This document shows, in pieces, positions 10,840 through 21,571 of a stretch of DNA of 22,107 nucleotides. The first letter of the stretch is position 1. Every line of letters starts with the position of its first letter. The stretch spans positions 1 through 22,107 of the forward strand of contig LSSL01002742.1 in assembly GCA_001953115.1 (NCBI GenBank), given 5' to 3'. The notes beneath the pieces are model-generated. The model was not told the DNA's origin. It worked only from the letters and a program-made list of their open reading frames with translations, and did no database searches. The DNA is from Smittium mucronatum (taxonomy: Eukaryota > Kickxellomycota > Harpellomycetes > Harpellales > Legeriomycetaceae). The translations under genes were made by a program, and so were the position numbers.

Positions 10840-12635
10840 TTAGATGCCTTGAATAAAAGTATCATTAATGAGAGACATCCTCAGTGATTGTGTGAATTGA
10901 CTTTGCTGCACAATCACTAATTCAACTGTATCTGAACTTGGAAAATTTTGAGGTATTGAGTATTTCGTGACTCTTTTATCCTTAATTTTTTCGAACTTTA
11001 ACACGAGAATTTGATAATATTCCGGTGAAAGGGCGCTGAATGGAAATCCAATAATGCCATCATCTGAATTCCCAAACGACATATAAGACTTAAACCCTTT
11101 AATTAAAATTCGGTTCAACCGGTCCCTGGGCTCTTTCTAGGTGTATATCCTGAATTCAGCGTCGACAGAATTTCGATTTAGCGATCATCCTCTGTCTTTA
11201 GCTGTCTCAGAAACTGATATTAGCATATCAATATCCATTATATCGTTTCCTATTTAACTTTAGGATAGCCATCATGACAAAAATCCTAGAAAAAATATCA
11301 AAAAAAAAAATTGGAAAAAAAACTATGAAATATTATCTGAAAATTTTGAAATTTTTTTAAAAAAATACCGAAGTGACCGTCCACGACGTTTTTTCCGTGG
11401 TACTCAGAAAAAAAATTCATAGTGAAATTTTTTTCAAAATCGGCATCGAAATCAAAAAAAATACTATACAAAAGTTCCTGAGATCTGAAATGGGGACCAG
11501 AGTCAGACCATAAATGCAAATTTTCAAAAACATCCATGAACCGGCCTTTTAGGAGATTGATAGACATTCTGAAACATATTGGAGTCGTGGCTTAGAATTT
11601 CAAACAGATGGTTGAAGTACTTATATTTAACACCGACTTCAGATTCTTTGTACACAACTGCAAAGCATAAATCAAACATTGAGCTTTTAAAATAAAGCCC
11701 GGTGCTTGTTTCGACTGGACCGCCACTGATTTTAAAATTTTACTTTGAATCCCATGATTAAAATACAGTCTTTAGCTCCAAGACCGATAGTACAATTTTT
11801 ATATGACCGATTTTGCTTGTTTTTTAATAAAACGTGATTTTCGAAAAAAATATTCTCCTTTTTTAGTCCTAGTAATAATTCTGAATTTTCATAAGATTGA
11901 TCGGCGGAGCTTATAGCTCTAAGTTTTTTTTAAATTTTTTTCTCCTTTTATACATATTGGACACATATCCGTCCTTTTTTTTACTTTTTTAAAGTAATTT
12001 GGACAAAGGCGGTAAAAATTTCTTAGCCCCAATTTAATTTCGGGATGATACTGAATTATTTTCTGGTACACTTATAATTTTGAAGTTTACAAATAGTATA
12101 TGGGAAAATCGGTGTATTCCCTATTTTCCTGCAAAAAACGGCACGTTTTTGACGAGAATCGGGATTATTTTTTAAGATATTCTATAACCAATTGTTCAAT
12201 ATCAGCCAATACCATCGTAAGCGATGGATCTGTATTTTTATTTTCGAATACAACAAAAGATCGGCTTTCTGCTTTTTTTTTGAATCAGTATATTGTGTAT
12301 TGCTAATAATAAAACCCATCTCCCGGAGCTCTTTTCAAGAAAAAACATCGGCTACAAGCGCAAGTATGCTTGTTTTTTGACAGGAATGAGTATCCAGTGC
12401 TTTATTTAGAGATAATTTGTTAAATTTAAGCCGTAGTTGCCTAAAATTTGAGCCCAATGATTGAGCCAGACCTTTGCCTAATTTACTACGGCTAAAAAAA
12501 TATTCGAAAAAAATCCTCCAATGAGTTACCAGAAACCTTCATGGCATACTCGTATATCATTTTTGAATTTTTACTCTTTCCTGGAGGACTTAAATTTCTG
12601 ATTTTGGTATTATTTCTGTAATTTGAATGGTCTAC
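10840..12635 (-). pseudogene. Large DDE/DDD-type transposase-like gene, degraded, superfamily not assigned
   Basis: Reading the minus strand downward, consecutive open pieces in shifting frames form one protein of about 600 codons. The pieces are: 12635-12494 (LSPPGKSK, then MIYEYAMKVSGNSLEDFF); about 12500-12240 (KGLAQSLGSNFRQL, ILALVADVF, one stop, GFIISNTQY); 12245-12060 across a further shift (DIEQLVIEYL, NNPDSRQKRAVFCRK); a CPIC pair at 11963-11952 that may bind zinc; 11923-11732 (ENHVLL, CILIMGFK); 11754-11526 (NFKISGGPVETSTGLYF, FNHLFEILSHDS); 11567-11298 (LHLWSDSGPHF with Asp at 11504-11502, NFFSEYHGKNVVDGHFG with Asp at 11381-11379); and 11247-10840, the C-terminal part with two stops. 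The order suggests an acidic nuclease triad. I infer that Gly at 11752-11750 replaces the first Asp. Many breaks show it is dead. I recall similar WSD-GPHF and HGK signatures in uncharacterised transposon proteins of fungi and other eukaryotes but cannot name the family. Confidence 0.72.
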
Positions 12636-13702
12636 TCATTAGCTGAAATTATCATATTAATTTTTTACTTGTTGTTCGACTAATATAAATTTGCTTTAAA
12701 AGTGTAAATGTGCTAAGGTTAAAGAGTAACTTGCTAAAATACTATAAATTTGTCCTGATATAAAAATTTATGTTAAGTAGTATAAGAGAGGTAAAGAGAT
12801 GATCACTCCGATCGATTTTATAAATATATAAAAGTTTTTTCTTAAAATGAATTTTACATAACATAGACTTCATTTTTTCATTTTCATTTTTACTTTTGTG
12901 GTTTCGGGAATTCTAAAGCTTGAGATTCTATGTAAAGGATGATTTGAGTGACTAGTTATATTTACATAATATTTCTATTTTTTCCCTATACGTTTACCAC
13001 TATTTCACAATTACCCAAATCGAGGAGTGATTCCAGCGTTTAGATTTGTAGCTAACAACTAAAAACTATAAAAATATAAAAACATTTTAAAGTAAAGTTG
13101 AAAATGTTTTCTTCCCATTTTTTTCTTCAAAATAAATCAGTATCTATGTTAATAAAGATGATTTTATGTAAAAAATAATCGTTTCAATTTTTTTTAGTTA
13201 CGACAAAAGATTCCCACAAAGCAAGGATATCGATTCTAATTATTCTGATGTATCAATATATACTACTATATAAGTAGTTAGCCCACAGGAAAAGCTAAAT
13301 AGTAAAATAAAAACTTCCTCCTTATTCATGGTAAGATTCCAATACGAAATGTTTAATTATAAATTTTATTAGTTTAAGGTAAAGATTTAATTATCGCATG
13401 GGTATAGTCTTAAAAAAGATTGCGGAGATATTATAATAGTTCATCAAACAACTATCTAGTGTTTAAAATCCAAGCTTTTAAAAAAAATTGAAACATTTTC
13501 GGATTTACTTCGAGACTCATTGTAGTAAGCATTTTTAGACCTCTTTTTTAAAAAAAGATAGGATTTTTTTTAATGCGAATGTATCTTTAAATTCAGAGTC
13601 AGAATTAGATGAAGTTTAAATGAAGATGTTTATTCAGCGATTTTTAAAAAACCTAAATCGAGTTTTAGGCTGAAATAAACTTATTAGACCCATTTAAATT
13701 GA
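12636..13702. other. Intergenic AT-rich sequence, about 1.1 kb
   Basis: This lies upstream of the minus-strand transposase remnant. TTTCAG on the minus strand at about 12648-12643 could have been a splice acceptor for it. I found no matching terminal inverted repeats on its two sides and no other gene. Confidence 0.45.
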
Positions 13703-13942
13703 TTAGAAACTGATCTCAAAATTTGCGAAATTATAAATTCTCTACAGAATCTCTATTTTGATCCTGATAGTACTGAATTCAAACAAGAATACCGAAATTT
13801 CAGTATCTTAAATTTTTTTCTAGCAATTTCGGTGTTAATGGGCTGCATAATGTTGGAGTATTCTTCTATAACCGAAAATATACTGAAAGAAATGAGATAT
13901 TATTTGGAATTTTTTGAGGGACTTAAAGTTATTGTTCTCTGA
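13703..13942 (+). pseudogene. Possible unrecognised coding remnant
   Basis: This is an uninterrupted frame of 79 codons between stops, with no initiating Met until the middle (MGCIMLEY). It has a less Lys/Asn/Ile-skewed composition than chance frames here, including FDPDSTEFKQEYRNF and an amphipathic stretch ILKEMRYYLEFFEGLKVIV. Ser/Glu-rich frame fragments upstream (13565-13610) and a hydrophobic one downstream (about 13950-14060) could belong to the same broken gene. I do not recognise the family. Chance cannot be excluded. Confidence 0.25.
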
Positions 13943-14353
13943 AGTTAGCAATGGTTTTGACTTTATTAAGTGATTGAATATTCGTTTCTTTTTGGACATC
14001 ATTATTATCAGTTTGGGAATTGCACACAAAGTTATTTCTCTCGATTATAGCAGTCAAAATCGAGTCTAAGTTCTTTCTAAATTTAATTAAAAATTTTCAC
14101 AAATGAAAATATAGAAAATTTTTTTTTAAAGACTATTTATTAATCAAAATATTGAATTTATGACTAAGGAAGGAGATATTAGAATAAAGAATAAATATTA
14201 AGCCTCTCCTGGAGGTGTGGCAAGAGATAATCATTTTTCTACAAATTTCTAGAAGTCAAAAAATACGATCATTGAGATTGGCATCTTTCAGAATCACAGC
14301 CGATTTATATTCATTTTTGGTTTTAAAAAATCGAAGCTACACGGTTAAGATTT

Positions 14354-14551
14354 TTGAGCTTGTTGATGGTGGGTAGGAAAATTTATTCCACTGCGAGAAA
14401 TTTATTGAAGTTGAAGCCTGACATAATCTCGCTTAGTATATTCGAAACCCTTGCACTTGATGGAGTTATGCTGGAAATAAAGTATTTTATTCTTACGAGA
14501 TTCGAAAAAACGGTTCCTAATGGCCTCATTGAGGTATGTTTTTTTTACTGA
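14354..14551 (+). pseudogene. Possible short transposase remnant (MULE-like?)
   Basis: This frame of about 65 codons reads RKIYSTARNLLKLKPDII, then FEKTVPNGLIEVCFFY and two stops. The pattern (tyrosine helix, L..L.P, then FP.A.I.GC.FH) loosely recalls the central part of MULE transposases, with several key positions altered. GTATGT at about 14532 after CATTGAG could equally be a splice donor. An overlapping frame just upstream (about 14290-14370) is also open. The evidence is thin. Confidence 0.22.
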
Positions 14552-17500
14552 TGAGATTGGGGTGATCTTTTTTCTCTTACCGGAATTGGATTTATAGATC
14601 GGAGGAATTTATTTTAGCTTATATTCTATTACGTAAATGCGAATAATGGGCCTTATGGTACTAAATTAAGCTATCCGGTTTGATTATTTCGCTCCATGTA
14701 GTTTTTTCGAGATGTGTAAAGTTTGAATTTTTAAGGAACCCTATTTCCATAATTTTTTTTTCATTTGCTTTTTAAATTATTTAACGACTACTAAAATGAG
14801 CTTCTTAACACTTTCTTGGCCCAAATTTGTTTCTAGCTCCTATTTGCATAAGTATATTTTTCTAATCGGCTTAAATTCACAATCAGCTCAATATATACTA
14901 ATAAAATTAAAATAATTATAACATTGGGTGAAAAGTCAAAGTAATTTTTTTTACCATTGCCCATGAAAGGGCTAAGTGGAAAAGCAATTGATCTTAGTCC
15001 TCACAATCATAAATTTATGGATGTGATTTTTTTATATCTACCCTAGCATTTTAATAAATAGAGTCCCTGAGTTATCATAAAGTTTATTTTTTTCAATTAA
15101 TAATATTTTCCTTTTTTCTATTCCGTATTAAAAATCTGGAGTTTAATTAGTTGCTTAAAAAATTTTAATATACGATTTCTGAGAATAATAATCCAATAAA
15201 AAAAGTATTTATTTTTCGTAAACTTATGAATACAATGCTTAATGTTAACATATTTTAAAACAAATCAACCAATAATTTACACAGTAAAAAAAGTCCCTAT
15301 CGAAGAGAATCCCCCATATCTGTAAAATTTGAATATGAATTATATCGACCCAAAAGATCAATAGTAATTGGTTGTATTATGAATATATATTTTTATTGTG
15401 ATATTATTCGATAAAAAATAATTTGTATGGGAATGATGACCTTTTTAAGAAATTTTCAGTCGATATTAATCACTCTGGTAGAGATGATATAAAAGAAGTG
15501 AAAAGTAACACGAACGCAAAGACTCATTGTGTTCTGAGTTTATTATAGAAAGAAAATCCTACCAATTCGGATAAATAGTTTAAAGAATTCAATCTCTTTA
15601 TATTATCATGTAGAGTTTTTAATAGATGTTACACTAGTTAATTTGAATGATGGCGACAATCATTAAGATAACTGTGAGTATAAGTCAAACAAACCAGAAT
15701 GAATTTACTTTTAATTTTACCTATATAAAAAAGCAGAATCTTTTTCTATTTTAAATATTAGTTTTCATTATTTTTTATTAATTAAAAAATAAAATAGTAA
15801 ACCTTTACAGAAACAAATTTTTTGAAATGACCAACATTGTATATGATTGATTAATTTTGTATGCAGATATTTTAAAACAATAGCTAATATTTTCGAATAG
15901 TTTTTAATTGTCACATTTCATTAGTTTTAGCACATAATATTCAAATATTGGCATTTATTAGCTGATGAAATTTAATTTACTATTAATTATGGGAATAGAA
16001 TGAAAAATAAGTGACATGAAACAAATTATGGATTTTCAAGAAAAATTTCTTGAAAAAATCATTGAAAAAACGGAATTTTTTTATTATTTTTGTATCAGGT
16101 GCTTATTTTTTTCAAAATTTCTAACCCAATAAAATATTTATTTATCAAATGTCTCGGACTGTGTCCAAATAGCCTTTAGTGCTAAGATATTCCTTAAAAG
16201 GCATCCATAATGGAAAATAAAATAGAAGGCTATTAAAATAAGAATGATCATTTTCACTAATTTTAAGCCCATATATGTTAAAAGTTTTAATATCACTTTT
16301 GATACAAGATATTCATATATTTATCATTTTAAATTAATCATAATACAAAGAATAATTTTTAGCATAAGTCTCTATGATTAAAATATCCTGAGTCTGATTT
16401 TAGATTATCTTTTCGATAAAAAAGATGGTTTTTTGAATTTGGTAGTTTAATTATTTAATTTAAAATATTTCATACTCAAAAAAATATGAAACACAATAAA
16501 TACAGCATATATTTATGTATATATTCCCCCTAAATCTCTTTGTTGTCATAATTAAGACAGACTCAAATATTTTTGCACATAAATACATAAATTCAATAAC
16601 TGAAGTCAAAAAATACATTAAAAAACCTTCTCATACATTACCCATGATAAAAAATATCATCCTTTTCTTTGAGAGGGAGGGAGGGTTTCATCCTGAGGTT
16701 TTTAAACATTATTTTACTAAAAATTATTTTGAATTAAATATGAGGGTTAAATAGCTACAAATTCATATTACTTCTAGTTTAATAGACTCTTAATAGAATT
16801 ATAAGTTATAATTGATTTACCAATATATTTTTAAAATTTGTTGAATATTTTTTATTTTCTATTTTTTATCTAGTAGTTTTTTATAGATTATTTTGTCAAT
16901 ATTTGAAATCTAATGCTATTTTTATTTTAAATTCACAAAATTACCTCTAATAGTTCAAATCTGAATATATATATATATACAATACTTCTCTTCATCATTA
17001 AGTGATAAAAAAGTTTTTTTGTTATTTTAAGGGTGAAATTAAATAATATGGTAAATTTAAATTTAAATTTAAAAGATTTAAATATGATTTTTCAATCAGA
17101 AAAATTATTTTTTCATACAACAATCTTTTCAATGGAGGATATTGAGATATTAAAAAAGCTACATATGATCACATAAATACCAAAAAAAAAAGATTATAAA
17201 TTTTTTTTTGGAAATCCAAGCATTGAAACAGTTTTTTTACAGAAATCTTAATCAATATTCAATTTTGTTTTATAAAGCTTCTTGTATAAGTTTATATTAA
17301 CTTTGGATATCTAAATCAAAATAAAACTCTGTTAATTACCTCATAAAATTCCTTCAATATATATGTAACCAATTTTAAATTATTTTTTTCTAATTACTCT
17401 CATAAAATCATCATTTGAGGAATTTATTTTTTATTAATGATAAAAAGTTATTTAATTTTTACTTCAAATATATATTCTTAATTAAGCCAATAAAACTTAC

Positions 17501-19746
17501 AATCCAATATAATTTAATTTCAACTCATTTATTTATAGGTAAATTGCAAGAGTATACAGAGTTTTGAAAGTATAGTTGATAAATATATGTCAATTTAGAT
17601 GAAAATGGGTCAATTCGATTATATATCTACCGGTTTGATCGAATGACTTTTAATTCATTTTTTTGCAAATTTAATAAAAATATAATCTGTCAAATTAACC
17701 CATCTCTTTATTATTATCTGCCATTTTTTAAAATTTACCATCACAAACTAAACACTATTTAAAAAACGAGTTCCCATAATTTATTTGGTTTCGATAATCA
17801 TTCATAAAGCATGTTGATATTGGAATGAAGTAGAAAATAATACTTGATTTCCGTATCGATAAAAACTTTCCTTGTTCCCATTGATTAGTACTTAAAGCAT
17901 TAAAAAAATTTATTTTATTTCCGCGATTTTTTATTAGTAATCAATCATTTTGAATTTATTGATGCTAAATTGATCCAATAAACTTCTAATTAACGTTTAA
18001 TGTTTAATAAAATCTTTTTTTTATTCAAATTAATCGTAAAATACATTTTAATATTTTTGAATTTAATCGAAAAACTAGATTATTTTTTTCTGAAATAATA
18101 TTGAATCTATAAATTCGCACCGATTTTTTTTAAAAATTGAGTTATAATCTCCTAAAACTATTTATATTTATCTTTATTGGCTGAAAATTTATTCAAATAT
18201 GTGATAATGGGAATAATGCTCTGATATTTGGAATTTTTTTCGTATGAAATAATACCCGATCAAAATTTATATACAGAAAAAAGAGCCTCATTGTGAACGC
18301 TACAAATTTTTTGGTTATTTTTTTTTTCTATTAAATTTTCAATTATCAGCACTTTTACTCAAAAATAATAAATTAAAGGAAAAAATAATCTAAATAAAAG
18401 TATAAAAAATACTTTTAGATTCCAATATCAATTCTGATTCAAGTTTAGCAGAAAGAGACAGAAATACACGCGTCTCCAGGAAATCGAAAAATTCACAAAG
18501 AACTGATGGGGTACTTTTATATTTCAGACACATTATTAATATATATTCATAAAAATTAAAGAATATATAATATTATTTAATTACGATTTTAATAATTCCA
18601 ACTCCCTATTTATATTATATAAATTTACGAGATTATTTTTTATACTAGTAAAATTTTGTATCAAGAGAAAGATTAATTGAGAAAATTTGAATATTTTTTC
18701 CAAACTATCTTGATTCCAAAACTGTGAATATTTAGAAAAATGTTTTTTTGATTTATTTTGGTTCAATAACGATTAAAATATGCCATTTTATGCTAAAACT
18801 ACATTGAACCTTATTTTTAACAGGGAATGGAATTAAAGTTGATCATTCGAATTTCATTGGCATTTCAAGTCAAATATAACCCAAATAAATTCAATTATAC
18901 TATAATATTTTTTTTCTATAGAGATTAATTTTAAGAGATAAAAATATAATACTGAGGGGTAAATCAACTTTTTTCAGTCTTTTATTAGCTCATAATTTCT
19001 GTAGCCATATAATTTTTTATTATTATTGTTGCATATATATAATAGATAATGAAACTGTATTATTTTTGAAAAAAATTTAAACTTTTTAAGTTTCAGACTT
19101 TTTTAACCAAAATGAAATCGATTAAATAAAATAAAAAAGTGGATTCAGACCTGATTTATTAATAAATCCATACATTTATATTTACATTATATCATTATTT
19201 TTAGTACGATAATCCTTCAATTATTTCGTATTTTTCTGAAGAAAATATCATTCAAAATCATTAACTTTTTAGAATAAAATAAAATTCTGAGAATTTTCTA
19301 AAAAAGCTAAAATATAACAAGTAACTACCAATATATAGTTATGAAAAGCTCTAATAAAAGGATTCTTGAAAATTTTACTTATCATTTCAAATGTAGATTC
19401 AACTGCTGCTTAAGAATGGGATGATTTTTTCATTTATTCGGGAATTATTATTCCACTATTTTTTTCATTTAGAAATAAGTAAGTGGTAAAGAGACCAAAA
19501 AAATATCATATAAAATTTTAGAAAATTTTCCAAAATCCAAAAGATTGATTTATTAATATTAGATATAATAATTTTAGAGAGGAAATAAATCATTCTATTT
19601 TAAATTAAGGGCTTATTATGACAAAAAAAATCATATTTTATCGATTAAAATGATAAAATTAGAATTTTTTTTGAAAAAATCTCTATGAATAACTCAACCA
19701 CGATTTTTTTGTATAAAAACCAAAGAAAATAGATTTTAAATTACTA
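14552..19746. other. Long AT-rich gene desert, about 5.2 kb
   Basis: No recognisable coding sequence, tRNA or rRNA is seen. It contains short (TA)n runs (for example 16964-16979), an A+T-only direct run at about 17055-17070 (AAATTT units) and the palindrome at 16033-16056. Open frames at 16515-16754 (+) and 18581-18766 (-) are low-complexity. A polar frame at about 15424-15540 has no motif I know. Confidence 0.5.
16033..16056. repeat. Near-perfect palindrome, 11-bp arms
   Basis: TTTTCAAGAAA (16033-16043) and TTTCTTGAAAA (16046-16056) are exact reverse complements separated by AA. It is a cruciform-capable site with no adjacent gene. In DNA this AT-rich it may be fortuitous. Confidence 0.5.
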
Positions 19747-19899
19747 TTAATTTCCACGCAAGTATAAAATAATAGAGGAATACCCCTTGGCTGTTATACC
19801 AATAGATTCAATCCATATTAGATTTAAAAATTATGGGTTGTTTCTTATAACTTCCTCAATTTCTGTAGTAGGTAAAATAACTTCAATGTCTTTTGTCAT
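19747..19899 (-). pseudogene. Possible short unrecognised coding remnant
   Basis: From ATG 19899 the minus strand gives MTKDIEVILPTTEIEEVIRN, one TAA at 19833-19831, and then IESIGITAKGYSSIILYL in the same frame to TAA 19749-19747. The balanced, acidic composition is unlike neighbouring chance frames. I recognise no family, and 50 codons is too short to be sure. Confidence 0.22.
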
Positions 19900-20000
19900 A
19901 TAGACATCCGAAGTAATTTAGTAAAGGACCTGTTTTTTTTAAAAAAAATTAAAATAGGAAAATAATATATTAAAAACTATGAAAAGTCCTTGATATTAAG

Positions 20001-20201
20001 TTGGGGTTTGAAATTTATAGAAACCGCTGTTTGGGAAGAGATTCCATTGCAGAATCACCCGAGGTTTTTTTTCTCATGAATAGAAATTCATTTATAAGTT
20101 TTGGTAAAAAAGTGAATTTTTTTTTTATCACGGAATTTTATTGTAAGATTGGTAAAAAAGTGAAAAAAGATATTTCTCCTCCACCAAAAAAATTGATATA
20201 A
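20001..20201 (+). repeat. Diverged copy of the left-end dispersed repeat
   Basis: A 23-nt stretch at 20127-20149 is the exact reverse complement of 339-361. It is flanked on both sides by GGTAAAAAAGTGAA, close to the 21-bp core unit (CGAAAAAAGTGAA) of the 396-552 arm. TTTGGGAAGAG, the sequence that ends that arm, also occurs at about 20034. The shared pieces are in a rearranged order and orientation, so this looks like a diverged or shuffled member of the same repeat family. The open frame across it is not considered a gene. Confidence 0.55.
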
Positions 20202-21179
20202 ACTCGTCAAACATCAATATACTGGAATAAATAAAGTAGAGAAAATTTTTTATAACTATATGAAGGAGTTAAAGTATACAAATTTTTCTTCTTATCGTTT
20301 CTGTTAACCAAAATATGAAATCTTTCCATCTAAAACTTTGGAATATATTAACAGCTGGATATTATAACTGATAAAAATTCCATACTTTAATATTATTAAC
20401 TAACTAATTTCTAAAATCAGAGAGGGTTTTTTTAGAAAATTCAGGGAAAATAATGAAAAGTGTTTAGGCATGCTACAAAAATCTAGAAAAACTGTTGTAA
20501 AAAATACAATAATTTGAAGAAATAAAAAAATAAATCAGTTTTATGAAAATATCTTTAGTCGAAAAAGAATTAATGGAGAAAAAAGAGTAGTCGATTAATA
20601 TTTATAAAATAGAATTTTAATTTTGTGACTAAATACAGTAAGCCTTATTTAATTTATTTTTTTTAAGGCGCTGGAGCTTGGAAAGTCAGAAAATCGGACA
20701 ATAAATAAAATATCATGAGAAATAAAATATTATATTCACTTATGGAACCGATAACAATTAAATTGATATATTTATATTAGTTTAGTATAATTCAAAATTA
20801 CCCCCTCTGATAAATATACAAATCTGAAGAAGAAAAAATTAAATATCTACTATATTTGAAGATAAAATCACATGGGTAAAATTCGCACGTGGTAATTTTC
20901 GGTATAATGAGCGTAAAATAAGGAGGTTTAAACAAAAATAGTGAATAAATTTAGGTTTAAATTATGTATATATTAACTTGAATGATTTTTTTTGTATAAA
21001 TATATTGATTTTACCTAGACAAATAAATAAATAAATTTAAATTGATTTCGGCATACAGCAAATTGAAATATTATATCCGAAATCTTATATCCAGAAAAAT
21101 GATATTTTAAATAAAATTTTGGTATCAAAACAATCTCTAATAAAAATCTTTATATATATATATGATTTATTGGATCTTG
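20202..21179. other. Intergenic AT-rich sequence, about 1 kb
   Basis: No coding, RNA or repeat structure is recognised beyond short A/T tracts and a TATATA run next to the following foldback. Confidence 0.5.
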
Positions 21180-21571
21180 ATCACTGTGCGGTTTTGATCC
21201 TTTATAGGCGAAATTGATCTCCAGTGTGGATTTTACTTGTTTCGGATAGATTTGATACAGTATGTGGATTTGGTGAATTTTAATCTTATTTCAATTAAAA
21301 ATTTCATCCTATCGTATATAGTATATATACAAAAAAAAACAGATAACCATGTTTTAAATTTAAAAAATATTTATTTCACTTTATTTGATTTAATTTACCA
21401 ATATTTTCATAGAAAAAATATTACAGTAAAATAAGATAAAAATTTTAATCTAAGTAAGATTAGAAATCACCAAAAATGAACCAAGTCCACATTCGGGACT
21501 GATTATACCTATTTCCGATCAATCCCACTCGGAGATCTAGATCGCATATAAAACACATATATAAGAGTGAT
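21180..21571. repeat. Degenerate foldback (MITE-like) element, about 390 bp
   Basis: The arms are 21180-21312 and 21431-21571 in inverted orientation around a spacer of about 118 bp. Matching blocks in order from outside inward are ATCACT (21180 / 21571), TTTATA-GCGA (21201 / 21552), GATCTCC (21216 / 21537), ATGTGGA-TTGGT (about 21262 / 21495) and a block of about 45 bp at roughly 80% identity by eye, TGGTGA..AATCTTA...ATTAAAA (21268-21312 / 21431-21476). No transposase is inside, and the 65-codon frame there (21237-21434) is chance. It could be a non-autonomous DNA transposon. Target-site duplications were not identified. Confidence 0.65.

Noticed and set aside
12100..12380. Two overlapping plus-strand open frames of 62 and 68 codons
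   Set aside because: They are antisense shadows of the minus-strand transposase relic, which has the meaningful reading.
14549..14560. CTGATGAG core considered as a hammerhead ribozyme
   Set aside because: No GAAA core strand with complementary stems was found at a suitable distance.
16515..16754. 79-codon plus-strand open frame
   Set aside because: The composition is dominated by Lys, Asn, Ile and Phe as expected from random AT-rich DNA, and there is no motif or coding context.
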